Assembly: GCA_944320405.1 (NCBI GenBank)
Contig: CALUHI010000002.1
Location: 1-64,000 of the forward strand
Reading direction: 5' to 3'
Origin: an uncultured Eggerthellaceae bacterium
Lineage (GTDB): Bacteria > Actinomycetota > Coriobacteriia > Coriobacteriales > Eggerthellaceae
DNA: 64,000 nt
In this document: positions 20,244 through 28,353 of the stretch, piece by piece
How the letters are laid out: each line of letters begins with the position of its first letter
Position numbering within the stretch: the first letter of the stretch is position 1
The notes under the pieces: model-generated
Seen by the model: only the letters and a program-made list of their open reading frames with translations
The model's database searches: none
Told to the model about the DNA's origin: nothing
Program-made: the position numbers and the translations under genes

Positions 20244-21350
20244 CACGTTCATCTTGGGAAACGTGATTTCGAAGCAGGCACCGCCCTCGGGCAGGTTGCG
20301 AGCACGAAGGGAGCCGCCTTGTGCGCTGATGAGTGACTGGGCGAGCGAAAGCCCGATGCCGAACCCTTTTGGATTGGTGGGATCGTCGTGCGACGCCGTT
20401 GCGTCTGTACGCGCCGTTTCCGCATCCGCCCTTCCGCGGTAGAAGCGCTCAAACACATGGGGAAGGTCTTCTTCGGCGATGCCGGGGCCGTCATCGCTTA
20501 TGCGGATGCGCGTGGCAAGGGCATCCTCGACGGCATCGATGCGCACCGTGCCGCCAGGGCCCGTCGCTTCGGCGCAGTTCTTCACGATGTTCTCGAGCGC
20601 CTCGGCCGTCCATGCTGGATCGCCCTCGAACCCGGCATCGCCTACGTTCACGGAATGGGAAAGGCCGCGCACGTCCAGCATCAGGTCAACGGGTGCAAGC
20701 GCGCGGGAAACCACATCGGCCACGCGCACGGGGCGTTTCTCGAACGACATCACGCCGGCGTCAAGCCGCGCGAGCTTCAACAGTGCCGTCACCAGCCACG
20801 ACACGCGTTCAACCATGCCTTCGAGCTCGCGCAGCACGTGCCGGCGGGAGCCTTCGTCGGTTGCACGCTCGGCAACGGGAACCAACAGCGACATCGCGGT
20901 CAGTGGCGTGCGGATCTGATGCGAAATGTCGGCAAGGGCATCGGCAAGAGCGGTTTTCTCGGCTTGGAGCTGGTCAGACGTCCGCGCCAAACGAGCGACC
21001 ATCTTAGACACTTCGCTGCGCAGGATGGCTACGTCGCCCTCACGGCAATCCGAAAACGACACGCGGCGTCCGCTGTGCAGCACCTCGTCCATCTCGGAAG
21101 CCAGGCGCGCGATTTCGCGGTAACGTCGACGTGAGAACAAGGTGAACAGGACGCAGCACGAAGCCCCGGCAACAGCCGCCCAAGCAGCTTCGCCAACACC
21201 TCCAGCGAACGCAGCCGCCGCGGCAAATGCCGCAACTACTACGATCATGACCGCCAGCTGACGAACGAACACGCGGTTTCGCCATAAGCCGCCATTTTCC
21301 GGAAGCTGCAGGGAAGATGGCGCGAACGCAGAAGCGGAATCGGTTGCCAT
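20241..21350 (-). CDS. Sensor histidine kinase, two membrane helices
   Basis: A 369-residue kinase beginning at ATG 21350, with AAAGGA upstream. Two helices at about 32-52 and 55-73 are joined by only a few residues, so there is no sizeable external sensor domain, as in intramembrane-sensing kinases. The dimerisation helix carries the phospho-acceptor His in ADISHQIRTPLTAM. The ATPase domain has ENIVKNCAEA (N box), DDGPGIAEEDLPHVFERFYRG (split here as the G1/F boxes) and GFGIGLSLAQSLI (G2). It follows the response regulator and precedes the ABC genes. The stop codon is part of a repeat. Confidence 0.93.
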   Translation of the reverse strand: MATDSASAFAPSSLQLPENGGLWRNRVFVRQLAVMIVVVAAFAAAAAFAGGVGEAAWAAVAGASCCVLFTLFSRRRYREIARLASEMDEVLHSGRRVSFSDCREGDVAILRSEVSKMVARLARTSDQLQAEKTALADALADISHQIRTPLTAMSLLVPVAERATDEGSRRHVLRELEGMVERVSWLVTALLKLARLDAGVMSFEKRPVRVADVVSRALAPVDLMLDVRGLSHSVNVGDAGFEGDPAWTAEALENIVKNCAEATGPGGTVRIDAVEDALATRIRISDDGPGIAEEDLPHVFERFYRGRADAETARTDATASHDDPTNPKGFGIGLSLAQSLISAQGGSLRARNLPEGGACFEITFPKMNV

Positions 21351-21365
21351 ATGCATCCTTTCAGA

Positions 21366-21396
21366 ATGAGAAAAAGGGACGGAGGTTTTTTCTCAT
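21366..21396. repeat. REP-like palindrome, TGAGAAAA type
   Basis: A single 31-bp copy (arms ATGAGAAAA / TTTTCTCAT) in the gap between response regulator and kinase. Bases 21393-21395 give the TGA stop of the response regulator. Confidence 0.85.
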
Positions 21397-22061
21397 TGCG
21401 CTTTGTAGCCCATGCCGCGCACCGTGGTGATGATGGTCGGGGCAGATGGGTCGTCTTCGATCTTCTCGCGCAGGCGGCGGATGTACACGTTCAGGGCGTT
21501 GTCGCTCACGTATTCGCCCGCGTCGTCCCAGATGACGTTTCGCAGCGCATCGCGCGTGACCAGCTTGCCCGCATGCTGCGCAAAATACAGAAGCAGGCGG
21601 TATTCCAACGCAGAAAGATCCAGTTCAACGCCGCCCTTCCGCGCAACCGCAGCGCCCAGATCAACCTCGATCGGCCCCAGCGCCAGCACCTGAGCAGACG
21701 CGCCCGTCCGGCGCAATGCCGCCTTGATGCGCGAAAGCAGCTCACGCACGCGGAACGGCTTGGCCACGTAGTCGACCGCGCCCATGTCGAGCCCCATGAC
21801 CGTGCTGTACTCGTCGTCCGAAGCGGTAAGGAAGATGACGGGCATCCCCGGAGCCGCATCGCGCGCAGCCGCGCACACGGCGAACCCCGTACCCTGGGCA
21901 AGCGTCACATCCAGCAGCGCCAGGTCGAACCGTTTGCGTTTCAGCAGGTCAATCGCGTCGTCTTGTCGCGCGGCATCAGCGACCTCGTACCCCTCGGCGC
22001 GCAGCAGCTCCGAAAGCGCGCGCACGATGGCAGCGTCGTCTTCCACAAGCAGAATGCGCAT
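21393..22061 (-). CDS. OmpR-family response regulator
   Basis: A 222-residue regulator: receiver domain at 1-115 with acidic pair ED (8-9), phospho-acceptor Asp in LALLDVTL (about 51) and Lys in YVAKPFRVREL. The winged-helix DNA-binding domain is at 125-222 (LSALEYRLLLYFAQHAGKLV and VYIRRLREKIEDDP). It is the first gene of the regulator-kinase-ATPase-permease cluster. A palindrome 82 bp upstream recurs before the ATPase gene and is the likely binding site. Confidence 0.95.
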   Translation of the reverse strand: MRILLVEDDAAIVRALSELLRAEGYEVADAARQDDAIDLLKRKRFDLALLDVTLAQGTGFAVCAAARDAAPGMPVIFLTASDDEYSTVMGLDMGAVDYVAKPFRVRELLSRIKAALRRTGASAQVLALGPIEVDLGAAVARKGGVELDLSALEYRLLLYFAQHAGKLVTRDALRNVIWDDAGEYVSDNALNVYIRRLREKIEDDPSAPTIITTVRGMGYKAQ

Positions 22062-22112
22062 GGGGCCCCCTTTTTTCCAGCCAGACGGCACTCCGCCGCC
22101 CATTTATCATCC

Positions 22113-22156
22113 AGTATATGACAGCCCACCTTGCCACCTGTCTTACGGTTTCGTAA
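22113..22156 (-). promoter_or_regulatory. Promoter and probable operator of the response-regulator operon
   Basis: A -10 TATACT (22118-22113) lies 24 bp downstream of the palindrome TTACGGTTTCGTAA (22143-22156, 5-bp arms). The same palindrome type occurs upstream of the ABC ATPase gene, with about one more helical turn of spacing. Confidence 0.55.
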
Positions 22157-22185
22157 TATCGAACGGCAGCCGCCATCAGCGAAAA

Positions 22186-22521
22186 TCACCCAACGGCTCC
22201 AAGCCCCCAATCTATCACCTGGCGGCTCGCGAGCTGAGACTGATGCAGAAGGCGCAAAAAGAGCACCGTACCCTCTGCCTCAACCCGATAGATAAGCTCA
22301 TATCCCCCAACAAGATGCTCGCGGCATCCGCGCTCCCGCAATCCCGCTTTGTTGGATACAGAATGCACGAACGGAACCTCGGCAATCAGCTCCTTCGCCC
22401 GATCGACTTCTTCCATGAAGCGGCGAGCCTCAGTAGGCATGCCGAGTTCGTCGCAGTAGTAGTTGAGAATTGAGTGAAGGTCGGCCTCGAACGCCTCGGA
22501 AATTCAGACGTTAGAAACCAT
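22186..22521 (-). pseudogene. RelE/ParE-type toxin gene with an in-frame TGA at codon 6
   Basis: From ATG 22521 (AAGGA upstream, overlapping the antitoxin stop by 11 nt as usual in toxin-antitoxin pairs) the frame reads MVSNV, then TGA at 22506-22504, then an uninterrupted toxin-like sequence of about 105 codons. The downstream part has FEADLHSILNYYCDELG, a helical segment, then GCREHLVGGYELIYRVE and VLFLRLLHQSQ, a RelE/ParE fold pattern. A shorter protein could start at ATG 22440 but would lack the first helix. Probably an inactivated toxin; sequencing error is the alternative. Confidence 0.65.
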
Positions 22522-22876
22522 AGGATTCCTTGACCCGCGCCCTCATATTGTCGTAGGAATCCACTCGCCCCGCCGCAATATCCTCTTCGGCATCTTCAAT
22601 GGCGCGGCGGACGGAGACGATCTTGGGTTGCATCTTGCGGTACTGCTCGACGAGATCGTCGCCCTCGTACCCTTGAGCGATAAGGTGGCGGAGGATGTCC
22701 ACCGACACATCTTCGTCGCGCACTTCGAGCGGCTGGATGAGGATGCCATCCTCAGTCCAGGTAGCAAGGGCGTACTCGCCGAATTCCATCTCGCGATACC
22801 ATTTCGACGGAATGGTGATTTGGCGCTTGCTGGAAATCTTGATGGTCTGGGGCTCTGCCAATGCGACGGCTTCCAT
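22511..22876 (-). CDS. AbrB/SpoVT-type antitoxin
   Basis: A 121-residue protein starting at ATG 22876 with GAGGAG upstream. Residues 10-50 (TIKISSKRQITIPSKWYREM) match the swapped-hairpin AbrB DNA-binding fold. The acidic, helical C-terminal half (60-121) is expected to wrap the toxin. It should repress its own promoter and neutralise the adjacent RelE/ParE-type toxin. The toxin frame is broken, while this gene is intact. Confidence 0.82.
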   Translation of the reverse strand: MEAVALAEPQTIKISSKRQITIPSKWYREMEFGEYALATWTEDGILIQPLEVRDEDVSVDILRHLIAQGYEGDDLVEQYRKMQPKIVSVRRAIEDAEEDIAAGRVDSYDNMRARVKESYGF

Positions 22877-23069
22877 ATTCAGTCTCCTCATGCTTGGTGC
22901 TTGGCGCTTGGCATGAGTATAGCATGAAAAGGAAGCGATTGCTCTTGTCTCCCTACGACTCGGTGCGCCGCTAAATCCCCGCCCACTGCCCCTCTGCCTG
23001 CCAACCACCCTATGCTATTCTGAGGGGAATCCGCCACCGTCTCGTGCGCGCCGCGAGAAAGGAGACACC

Positions 23070-24053
23070 ATGAAACTGCTCGTCGTCGGAAGCAAGGCTC
23101 GCACCGAGAAGTACCTCCCGGACCTTCCCATTGCACGCGAGGTGGAGATCGTTGTTGTAGAGCGAGGCGCCTCCGACGACGAGATTCTGGATGCCGCCGC
23201 CGATGCCGACTTCATCATGGCCGACGCGATTTCGCCTGTCAGCGCCCGCCTGATTGACAGCATGCCGAACCTCAAGCTTGTCCATTCAGAAGGGGTCGCA
23301 TACAACGCCATCGACGTGAACGCCGCACGCGCCCGGAACGTTTACGTGTGCAACAACGCCGGAGCGAACGCCGTCGGCGTGGCAGAGCAGACCGTCCTGC
23401 TCATGCTTGCCTGCCTACGCGATGCGATCAACGGAGATGCAGCGGTACGCGCCGGACAGCAAATCCAAACCAAAGAGCGCATGATGCTGGAAGGCATTCG
23501 CGAGCTAGGTGACTGCCGCATCGGCTTCGTCGGATTCGGGGCTATCGCACAGGAAACGGCACGCCATCTGGCAGGATGGGGCTGCGAGATGCTCTACAAC
23601 AAACGGCATCAGCTTGCGGAAGAAGATGAGCTCGCGCTGGATGTGCGCTTCGCCACCGTGGACGAGATCGCTACGAGCTGCGACATCGTGAGCGTCCATG
23701 TGCCGGTGACCAACGACACGCGCAACATGGTAGACGCCGCGTTCCTCGCGCGCATGAAGCCCGGCGCCATCCTGATCAACACTGCGCGCGGCGAAATCGT
23801 CGACACCCAGGCGCTCGCTGACGCGCTCGAGGCAGGCACGCTTGGGGCGGCAGGCCTGGACACCGTGGCGCCCGAACCCGTGCAGCTTGACAACCCCCTG
23901 CTGAACCTGAGCGATCAGGCAGCGCGGCGCGTGGTACTCTCGCCGCATATCGGCGGCACGACCGTCGGCTTCTTCCGCCGCGCGCACCGCACCATCTGGG
24001 AAAACATCGCCCGCGTGGCAGCCGGCGATGTGCCCATTAACATCGTTTCGTAG
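23070..24053 (+). CDS. D-isomer-specific 2-hydroxyacid dehydrogenase
   Basis: A 327-residue NAD-dependent oxidoreductase that reduces 2-keto acids or oxidises D-2-hydroxy acids; D-3-phosphoglycerate dehydrogenase is possible but not shown. The Rossmann motif is GFVGFGAIAQETARHL (about 149). Catalytic residues are Arg in INTARGEIV (near 240), Glu in the APEPV segment, and His in LSPHIGGTT (about 298). It lacks the long C-terminal ACT-type extension of many SerA proteins. GAAAGGAGA precedes the ATG, and TATTCT near 23015 may be its -10 box. It is transcribed alone, away from the toxin-antitoxin pair. Confidence 0.9.
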   Translation: MKLLVVGSKARTEKYLPDLPIAREVEIVVVERGASDDEILDAAADADFIMADAISPVSARLIDSMPNLKLVHSEGVAYNAIDVNAARARNVYVCNNAGANAVGVAEQTVLLMLACLRDAINGDAAVRAGQQIQTKERMMLEGIRELGDCRIGFVGFGAIAQETARHLAGWGCEMLYNKRHQLAEEDELALDVRFATVDEIATSCDIVSVHVPVTNDTRNMVDAAFLARMKPGAILINTARGEIVDTQALADALEAGTLGAAGLDTVAPEPVQLDNPLLNLSDQAARRVVLSPHIGGTTVGFFRRAHRTIWENIARVAAGDVPINIVS

Positions 24054-24091
24054 CAGAAAGGGACCCAGTCTCGCCCTCTCAGCACGCTGGA

Positions 24092-24122
24092 ATGAGAAAA
24101 AGGGACGGAGGTTTTTTCTCAT
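24092..24122. repeat. REP-like palindrome, TGAGAAAA type
   Basis: A full 31-bp copy between two convergent genes. Bases 24119-24121 give the TGA stop of tilS on the minus strand. Confidence 0.85.
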
Positions 24123-25213
24123 CCTCGTTTGCGGCGGGCACGGAACGCGGTCATTGGCTCGATGCGCACGCCGTGCTTGTTGGCGCTGACGGCAAGGTTT
24201 CCCTGGATGTTCGTCACGTAGCCGCCGTTCGGGATGCCCGGCGCGCGGTATCCGGCAAGGACGGCCTCGACCGACGCCGCTTCAATGCGGGCGTCAACGC
24301 CCAGTATGCCTTGAAGGATCGAAGCGACCGCGCGGCGCAGCAAGGGAGCGGGACTCTCTCCGAACGACGGCAGCAGCACGCATCCTTCGGCAGGCGCATC
24401 GGGGGCAATCCATTCCACTTCCGCTTCGATCAGCGCGTCCGCTTGCGCTTGGAGCATGTCGTCTTCGTCGGCAATAAGGTTCATCGTCCGCGTAAGCGTT
24501 GCCAATAAATGCGGGTTGCGTTCCTTCGCGCGCGGAACGATCTCGTGGCGCACGAATGCACGGAACCGGTCGGTATGTGCGTTGGTGGCATCTTCGCGCC
24601 AGAGGGCGCCGGCATCGTCGCGCACGACAGGAAGCCCAACTTCGGCGCGTTCGCGCAGGTAGTCGCGCAATTCGCCCCGCCCCGCATCAAGCAGAGGCCG
24701 ACATACGCGCCCGTTGTGATAGCGCATCGCGCGAAACCCGCCGGGGCCGGTGCCCACGATGGATCGCATGTAGAAGCTCTCGACGCGGTCATCGGCGGTA
24801 TGGGCTGTGAAAATGCGTCCCTCGGCAACGGGCGCGGCAGCGCGGCGGCACAGCTCGGAAAGCGCTTCGTCGGCCGCGCGGTAACGCTCGCGGCGCGCAA
24901 CCGCCTCGACATTGCCACCTTCCTCTGCCGCAAGAGCGCCCACATCGATGGAACGCGCAAACAGCGGGATGCCCAGAAGCGCGGCAAGCTGACGCACAAA
25001 CGCCTCGTCGGCGTCGGCGTCGGCACCGCGGAGAAGATGGTTGACATGCAGGATTCCCAAGGGCCCCAACACACCAGACTCACGCAGGTCGGCCGCAAGA
25101 TACGCCAACGCTGTGGAGTCGGACCCTCCCGACACCATCAACAGCACCGGCGTCTGCGAGCCCGCAAGCTCCCGCTCGGCAATGCAGCGTTCCATGTTTT
25201 CCAGAATCGTCAT
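24119..25213 (-). CDS. tilS: tRNA(Ile)-lysidine synthase
   Basis: Modifies C34 of the CAU-anticodon tRNA-Ile to lysidine so that it reads AUA. The 364-residue enzyme starts at ATG 25213 (GGAAAGAG upstream). It has the PP-loop ATP motif SGGSDSTALA (about 29-38), GILHVNHLLRG, and the FTAHTADDRVESFYMRSIVGTG region for tRNA and ATP binding, split over residues 130-155. The C-terminal part is shorter than in E. coli TilS. The stop codon comes from a repeat. It is usually beside hpt and ftsH, but here it is 9 kb from them. Confidence 0.94.
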   Translation of the reverse strand: MTILENMERCIAERELAGSQTPVLLMVSGGSDSTALAYLAADLRESGVLGPLGILHVNHLLRGADADADEAFVRQLAALLGIPLFARSIDVGALAAEEGGNVEAVARRERYRAADEALSELCRRAAAPVAEGRIFTAHTADDRVESFYMRSIVGTGPGGFRAMRYHNGRVCRPLLDAGRGELRDYLRERAEVGLPVVRDDAGALWREDATNAHTDRFRAFVRHEIVPRAKERNPHLLATLTRTMNLIADEDDMLQAQADALIEAEVEWIAPDAPAEGCVLLPSFGESPAPLLRRAVASILQGILGVDARIEAASVEAVLAGYRAPGIPNGGYVTNIQGNLAVSANKHGVRIEPMTAFRARRKRG

Positions 25214-25229
25214 GCGCGCTCTTTCCACG

Positions 25230-25311
25230 ATGTGACAGGGGGCGGTCCTTCTGTCACATCGCAATCCATTCCCTATTATCCAAATGTGACAGACGGGACG
25301 TCCCCTGTCAC
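25230..25311. repeat. REPIN-like doublet, GTGACA type
   Basis: Copy one (25230-25259; ATGTGACAG ... CTGTCACAT) and an inverted copy two (25286-25311; GTGACAG ... CCTGTCAC) lie between cysK and tilS. The outer halves GTGACAGGGGGCG and CGTCCCCTGTCAC are nearly complementary. The GTGACA arms match 10655-10680. Confidence 0.75.
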
Positions 25312-25325
25312 CTTACCCTGTCACC

Positions 25326-26267
25326 TTACGCGAACAGCGGGGTCGACAGGTAGCGCTCACCGGTGTCGACGGCGAAGGTGACGATGGTTGCACCCTGCGC
25401 TTCGGGATGCTCGGCAACCAGCTTGCGCACGCCTGCGACGTTGGCGCCCGATGAGATGCCCACCAGCAGCCCTTCGCGCTGCGCCATCAGGCGCGCTTCC
25501 GCGTAAGCGTCCTCGGTAGGAATGGCGAGCGCCCCGTCAAGAATGTCGAGGTCGAGCGCCTTCGGCACGAAGTTCGCGCCGATGCCCTGGATGCCGTGGG
25601 AAGACGGCGTGATCGCCTGGCCCGCCAGCGTTTGCCCGATGATGGGGCTTTCCGCCGGCTCAACTGCATAGAAGCGCGTGGGGGCTCCGGCCTTGCGCAG
25701 ATAATGCGCCGTGCCAGAAATGGTGCCGCCTGTCCCCGCGCCGGCGATCACGAAATCAGGGAAACGCCCCAACTGCTCAGCGATCTCGGGCCCGGTGGTA
25801 AGCTCGTGCGCAAGCGGATTGTCAGGGTTGCCGAACTGGTCGGGGATCCACGCGGATTCCGACTCCGCCGCAATGCGCTCAGCCGCGGCAACCGCACCCG
25901 CCATGCCTTCAACCGCCGGCGTCAACACCAACCGCGCTCCATAGGCCGCAAGAAGCATGCGACGCTCGCGGCTCATCGACTCGGGCATCGTCAAAACAAC
26001 CTCGTACCCCCGAGCCGCCCCGATCATCGCCAGCGCAACGCCAGTGTTTCCGCTGGTAGGCTCCACAATGACCGTCTTGCCGGGGGTGATGTCGCCGCGC
26101 TCTTCAGCCCGATCAACCATGCACCGAGCCGCCCGATCCTTAATCGACCCCCCAGGATTGCCCGCCTCATACTTAACGAAAACTTCCGCCCCGATCTCCT
26201 CCGACAGCGCAGCAAGCCTCACCAAAGGCGAACCCCCCACAATCCGAGAAACCTCATCAGTCGCCAT
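25326..26267 (-). CDS. cysK: Cysteine synthase family PLP enzyme
   Basis: A 313-residue fold-type II PLP enzyme that most likely makes cysteine from O-acetylserine and sulfide. The Schiff-base Lys43 is in NPGGSIKDRAA. The substrate loop is PTSGNTGVAL (about 72), and the phosphate-binding glycine loop is GAGTGGTISGTAHYL (about 175). The C-terminal Ser/Thr region ISSGANV is present. CysM-type or other beta-replacement activity cannot be excluded. ATG 26267 follows GTGGTGGAA; an ATG 5 codons earlier is also possible. No cysE is next to it. Confidence 0.9.
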   Translation of the reverse strand: MATDEVSRIVGGSPLVRLAALSEEIGAEVFVKYEAGNPGGSIKDRAARCMVDRAEERGDITPGKTVIVEPTSGNTGVALAMIGAARGYEVVLTMPESMSRERRMLLAAYGARLVLTPAVEGMAGAVAAAERIAAESESAWIPDQFGNPDNPLAHELTTGPEIAEQLGRFPDFVIAGAGTGGTISGTAHYLRKAGAPTRFYAVEPAESPIIGQTLAGQAITPSSHGIQGIGANFVPKALDLDILDGALAIPTEDAYAEARLMAQREGLLVGISSGANVAGVRKLVAEHPEAQGATIVTFAVDTGERYLSTPLFA

Positions 26268-26368
26268 TTCCACCACTCCCATCAGTTTCCGCATACGCCC
26301 AACCCGAGACCGCGTCTCAGCACCCGCCACACAGCAAGGCGATCATTCTCGACAAAGTTAGACACGCC

Positions 26369-26482
26369 GGCGGGTTTTGGGGAGGGGGTCCGCGCGCAGT
26401 TCCGCACGAGCCGGAACGCCCAGTGGGCGTTCCGTGCGAGCTCAGGACTGTTTGAGCACGGACCCCCTCCCCAAAACCCGCC
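26369..26482. repeat. Structured intergenic repeat, family 1 copy 2
   Basis: A 114-bp palindrome with perfect 24-bp arms (26369-26392 and 26459-26482, beginning GGCGGGTTTTGGGGAGGGGG). The inner 75 bp match 6841-6918 in reverse orientation, but the outer arms are different from that copy. It starts 15 nt past the stop of the rRNA methyltransferase gene. Confidence 0.85.
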
Positions 26483-26496
26483 GAACAACCTCACAC

Positions 26497-27732
26497 CTAT
26501 TCCCGAGTCAGCAAAGCAACCGTCTCCACATGATCAGTATGCGGAAACATGTCAACCGCCTGCACGGCCTTCACCCGATACCCCCGATCGCGCAACAACC
26601 GGCAATCCCGCACCTGCGTCTCCGGATTGCACGATATGTACACCACGCGCGACGGCGCCAACCCCGCCAGCGCATCAATGAACTCCACGCTCGACCCCGC
26701 ACGCGGCGGATCCATCAGCACGACGTCGGCCCGTTCCCCATCGGCCGCCAGCTGCCGCATGAACGCACCCGCATCCGCTGCGACGAACTGTGCGTTCTCG
26801 ATACCGTTGTGCCGGGCGTTCTGCCGAGCATCGCGGATGGCGCTTTCCACGCTGTCGACGCCGATGACCTCGCCCGCACCGCGCGATGCCGCCACCAGGC
26901 CAATCGTGCCCGTTCCGCAATACGCATCGATGGCGCGCTCGCCACCCGCAACCGCCGCGAGGTCGACAGCGGTGTTGTACAGCACCTCGGTCTGCACGGC
27001 GTTCACCTGGTAAAACGACTGTGACGAAATGCGGAAGCTCAGCCCGCACAGCTTGTCCAAAATGAACCCCGGACCGTACAGACGCTGCTCCCGCTCGCCC
27101 AAAATGACGTTGGTCTGGCGCGTGTTCACGTTCTGCACCACCGTCGTGATGAAGGGGCAGCGTTTGACGAGCTCGCGGCAGAACGCACGCGACGCGGGAA
27201 ACTCCGCGCCGTTGGTCACAAGCGTCACCAGCACTTCGCCGCTGGTGTGCCCCACGCGCACGACGGCATGACGCAGAAAGCCCGCGCCAGTGTCTTCGTT
27301 GTAGGGCTGGATGGAGAACTTGGGCATGAGCTGGCGAATCGTCAGGATGACGCGCTTGGCCTGCTCGTTTTCCACCAGGCATTCGTCGGTCGGGATGATG
27401 CGATGCGTTCCGGCGGCGTACATGCCGCAAAGGATCTCGTAACGTGGCGCGTCTTTGCGCTGGCGCGCCCTCGCGCCCTTACCGGGACGGCTTCCTTTGC
27501 CGCGCGGTGCGTCGCCAAGCCGCTTGCCCTGAGCATAGGGAGAAATCACCTTGTTGCGGTAGTAATAGGGGTGCTCCATCCCCAAAATCGAGCGGATCTC
27601 GACGCCGTCGAACTCCGCGAACAGCTCCCGCATGCGCTCGTCTTTGCGCGCAAGCTGGGCCTCGTAGGGCTCGTTCACGTGTTGGCAGGCGCCGCATTCG
27701 CGTGCATGGGGGCAGTGCAATACCGATGGCAT
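26497..27732 (-). CDS. 23S rRNA (uracil-5-)-methyltransferase, RumA/RlmCD family
   Basis: SAM-dependent methylation of a uridine in 23S rRNA (or tRNA). The 411-residue protein begins with a Cys-rich Fe-S site (CPHARECGACQH, C7, C13, C16) and lacks the N-terminal TRAM domain of RlmD. SAM motif I is DAYCGTGTIGLVAA (about 264). Motif IV is MDPPRAGSS. The catalytic nucleophile is in VYISCNPETQVRD, and a C-terminal Glu follows in HVETVALL. A basic insertion (about 90-110, Arg/Lys/Gly-rich) may bind RNA. It is transcribed alone on the minus strand, followed by a structured repeat. Confidence 0.9.
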   Translation of the reverse strand: MPSVLHCPHARECGACQHVNEPYEAQLARKDERMRELFAEFDGVEIRSILGMEHPYYYRNKVISPYAQGKRLGDAPRGKGSRPGKGARARQRKDAPRYEILCGMYAAGTHRIIPTDECLVENEQAKRVILTIRQLMPKFSIQPYNEDTGAGFLRHAVVRVGHTSGEVLVTLVTNGAEFPASRAFCRELVKRCPFITTVVQNVNTRQTNVILGEREQRLYGPGFILDKLCGLSFRISSQSFYQVNAVQTEVLYNTAVDLAAVAGGERAIDAYCGTGTIGLVAASRGAGEVIGVDSVESAIRDARQNARHNGIENAQFVAADAGAFMRQLAADGERADVVLMDPPRAGSSVEFIDALAGLAPSRVVYISCNPETQVRDCRLLRDRGYRVKAVQAVDMFPHTDHVETVALLTRE

Positions 27733-27889
27733 CTCTCACCAATCTTTCCGAGATTCGTTCGACCATCAGTATAAACGCACGCGCGGCCCGACGGCAGCGC
27801 TCCACACTTTGGAAACAATGCGGCAGCGCTTTCAAGCGACAGCTGTCGCGCATGGTAGAGTTTTCCCGAACTTCAGGAAAGGATTCTCA

Positions 27890-28264
27890 ATGGACTTCAT
27901 CCTCCGCTGGCTCATCACCGCCATCGCCGTGGGCGCCGCTGTTTGGATCGTGCCGGGCATCGACGTGGTTGGCACAGAAGCGTGGATCGCCGTGGGTTTG
28001 GTGGGATTGATCCTCTCGCTCATCAACATCAGCATCAAACCCATCGCGCAAACGCTCAGCCTGCCCCTCACCTGCCTGACGCTGGGTATTTTCTACCTGG
28101 TGGTGAACACGGCCATGCTCTACCTTGCCGCATGGGTTGCTGAAGGCGTTTTCGACGTCTACCTGCATATCGCAAGCTTCGGCAGCGCGTTCGTTGCCGC
28201 CATCGTCGTGAGCATTGTATCGGCACTGGTCAACTCCCTCATCGGCAACGAGAACACACGATAG
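27890..28264 (+). CDS. Phage-holin-4-family (PF04020) membrane protein
   Basis: A 124-residue, four-helix protein. Despite the family name, members are common chromosomal proteins of unknown role, not phage lysis genes. Helices are at about 5-24, 29-48, 58-82 and 92-115. GLVGLILSLINISIKPI (36-52) is the conserved family stretch. AGGAAAGGA precedes the ATG. It is a single plus-strand gene between two minus-strand genes and ends at a strong terminator. There are no other phage genes nearby. Confidence 0.85.
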   Translation: MDFILRWLITAIAVGAAVWIVPGIDVVGTEAWIAVGLVGLILSLINISIKPIAQTLSLPLTCLTLGIFYLVVNTAMLYLAAWVAEGVFDVYLHIASFGSAFVAAIVVSIVSALVNSLIGNENTR

Positions 28265-28284
28265 AGCGCACCACCCTTCCCAAA

Positions 28285-28340
28285 CAAAAACCTCCCCGGC
28301 CGCCGCACCGAGTGCGAAGCGGACCGGGGAGGTTTCGTTT
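28285..28340. terminator. Bidirectional terminator
   Basis: AAACCTCCCCGG and CCGGGGAGGTTT form a 12-bp stem, with A-rich and T-rich flanks on the two sides, between convergent genes (the holin-family gene and the Fe-alcohol dehydrogenase). Confidence 0.85.
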
Positions 28341-28353
28341 GCGGTGCGTTTTC

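Noticed and set aside
22504-22506. Selenocysteine or stop readthrough in the toxin
   Set aside because: RelE/ParE toxins have no selenocysteine forms, no SECIS-like hairpin is evident after the TGA, and simple inactivation or a base error is more likely.
27890-28264. Prophage remnant, because of the holin family name
   Set aside because: The family is mostly chromosomal and no other phage gene or attachment site is nearby.
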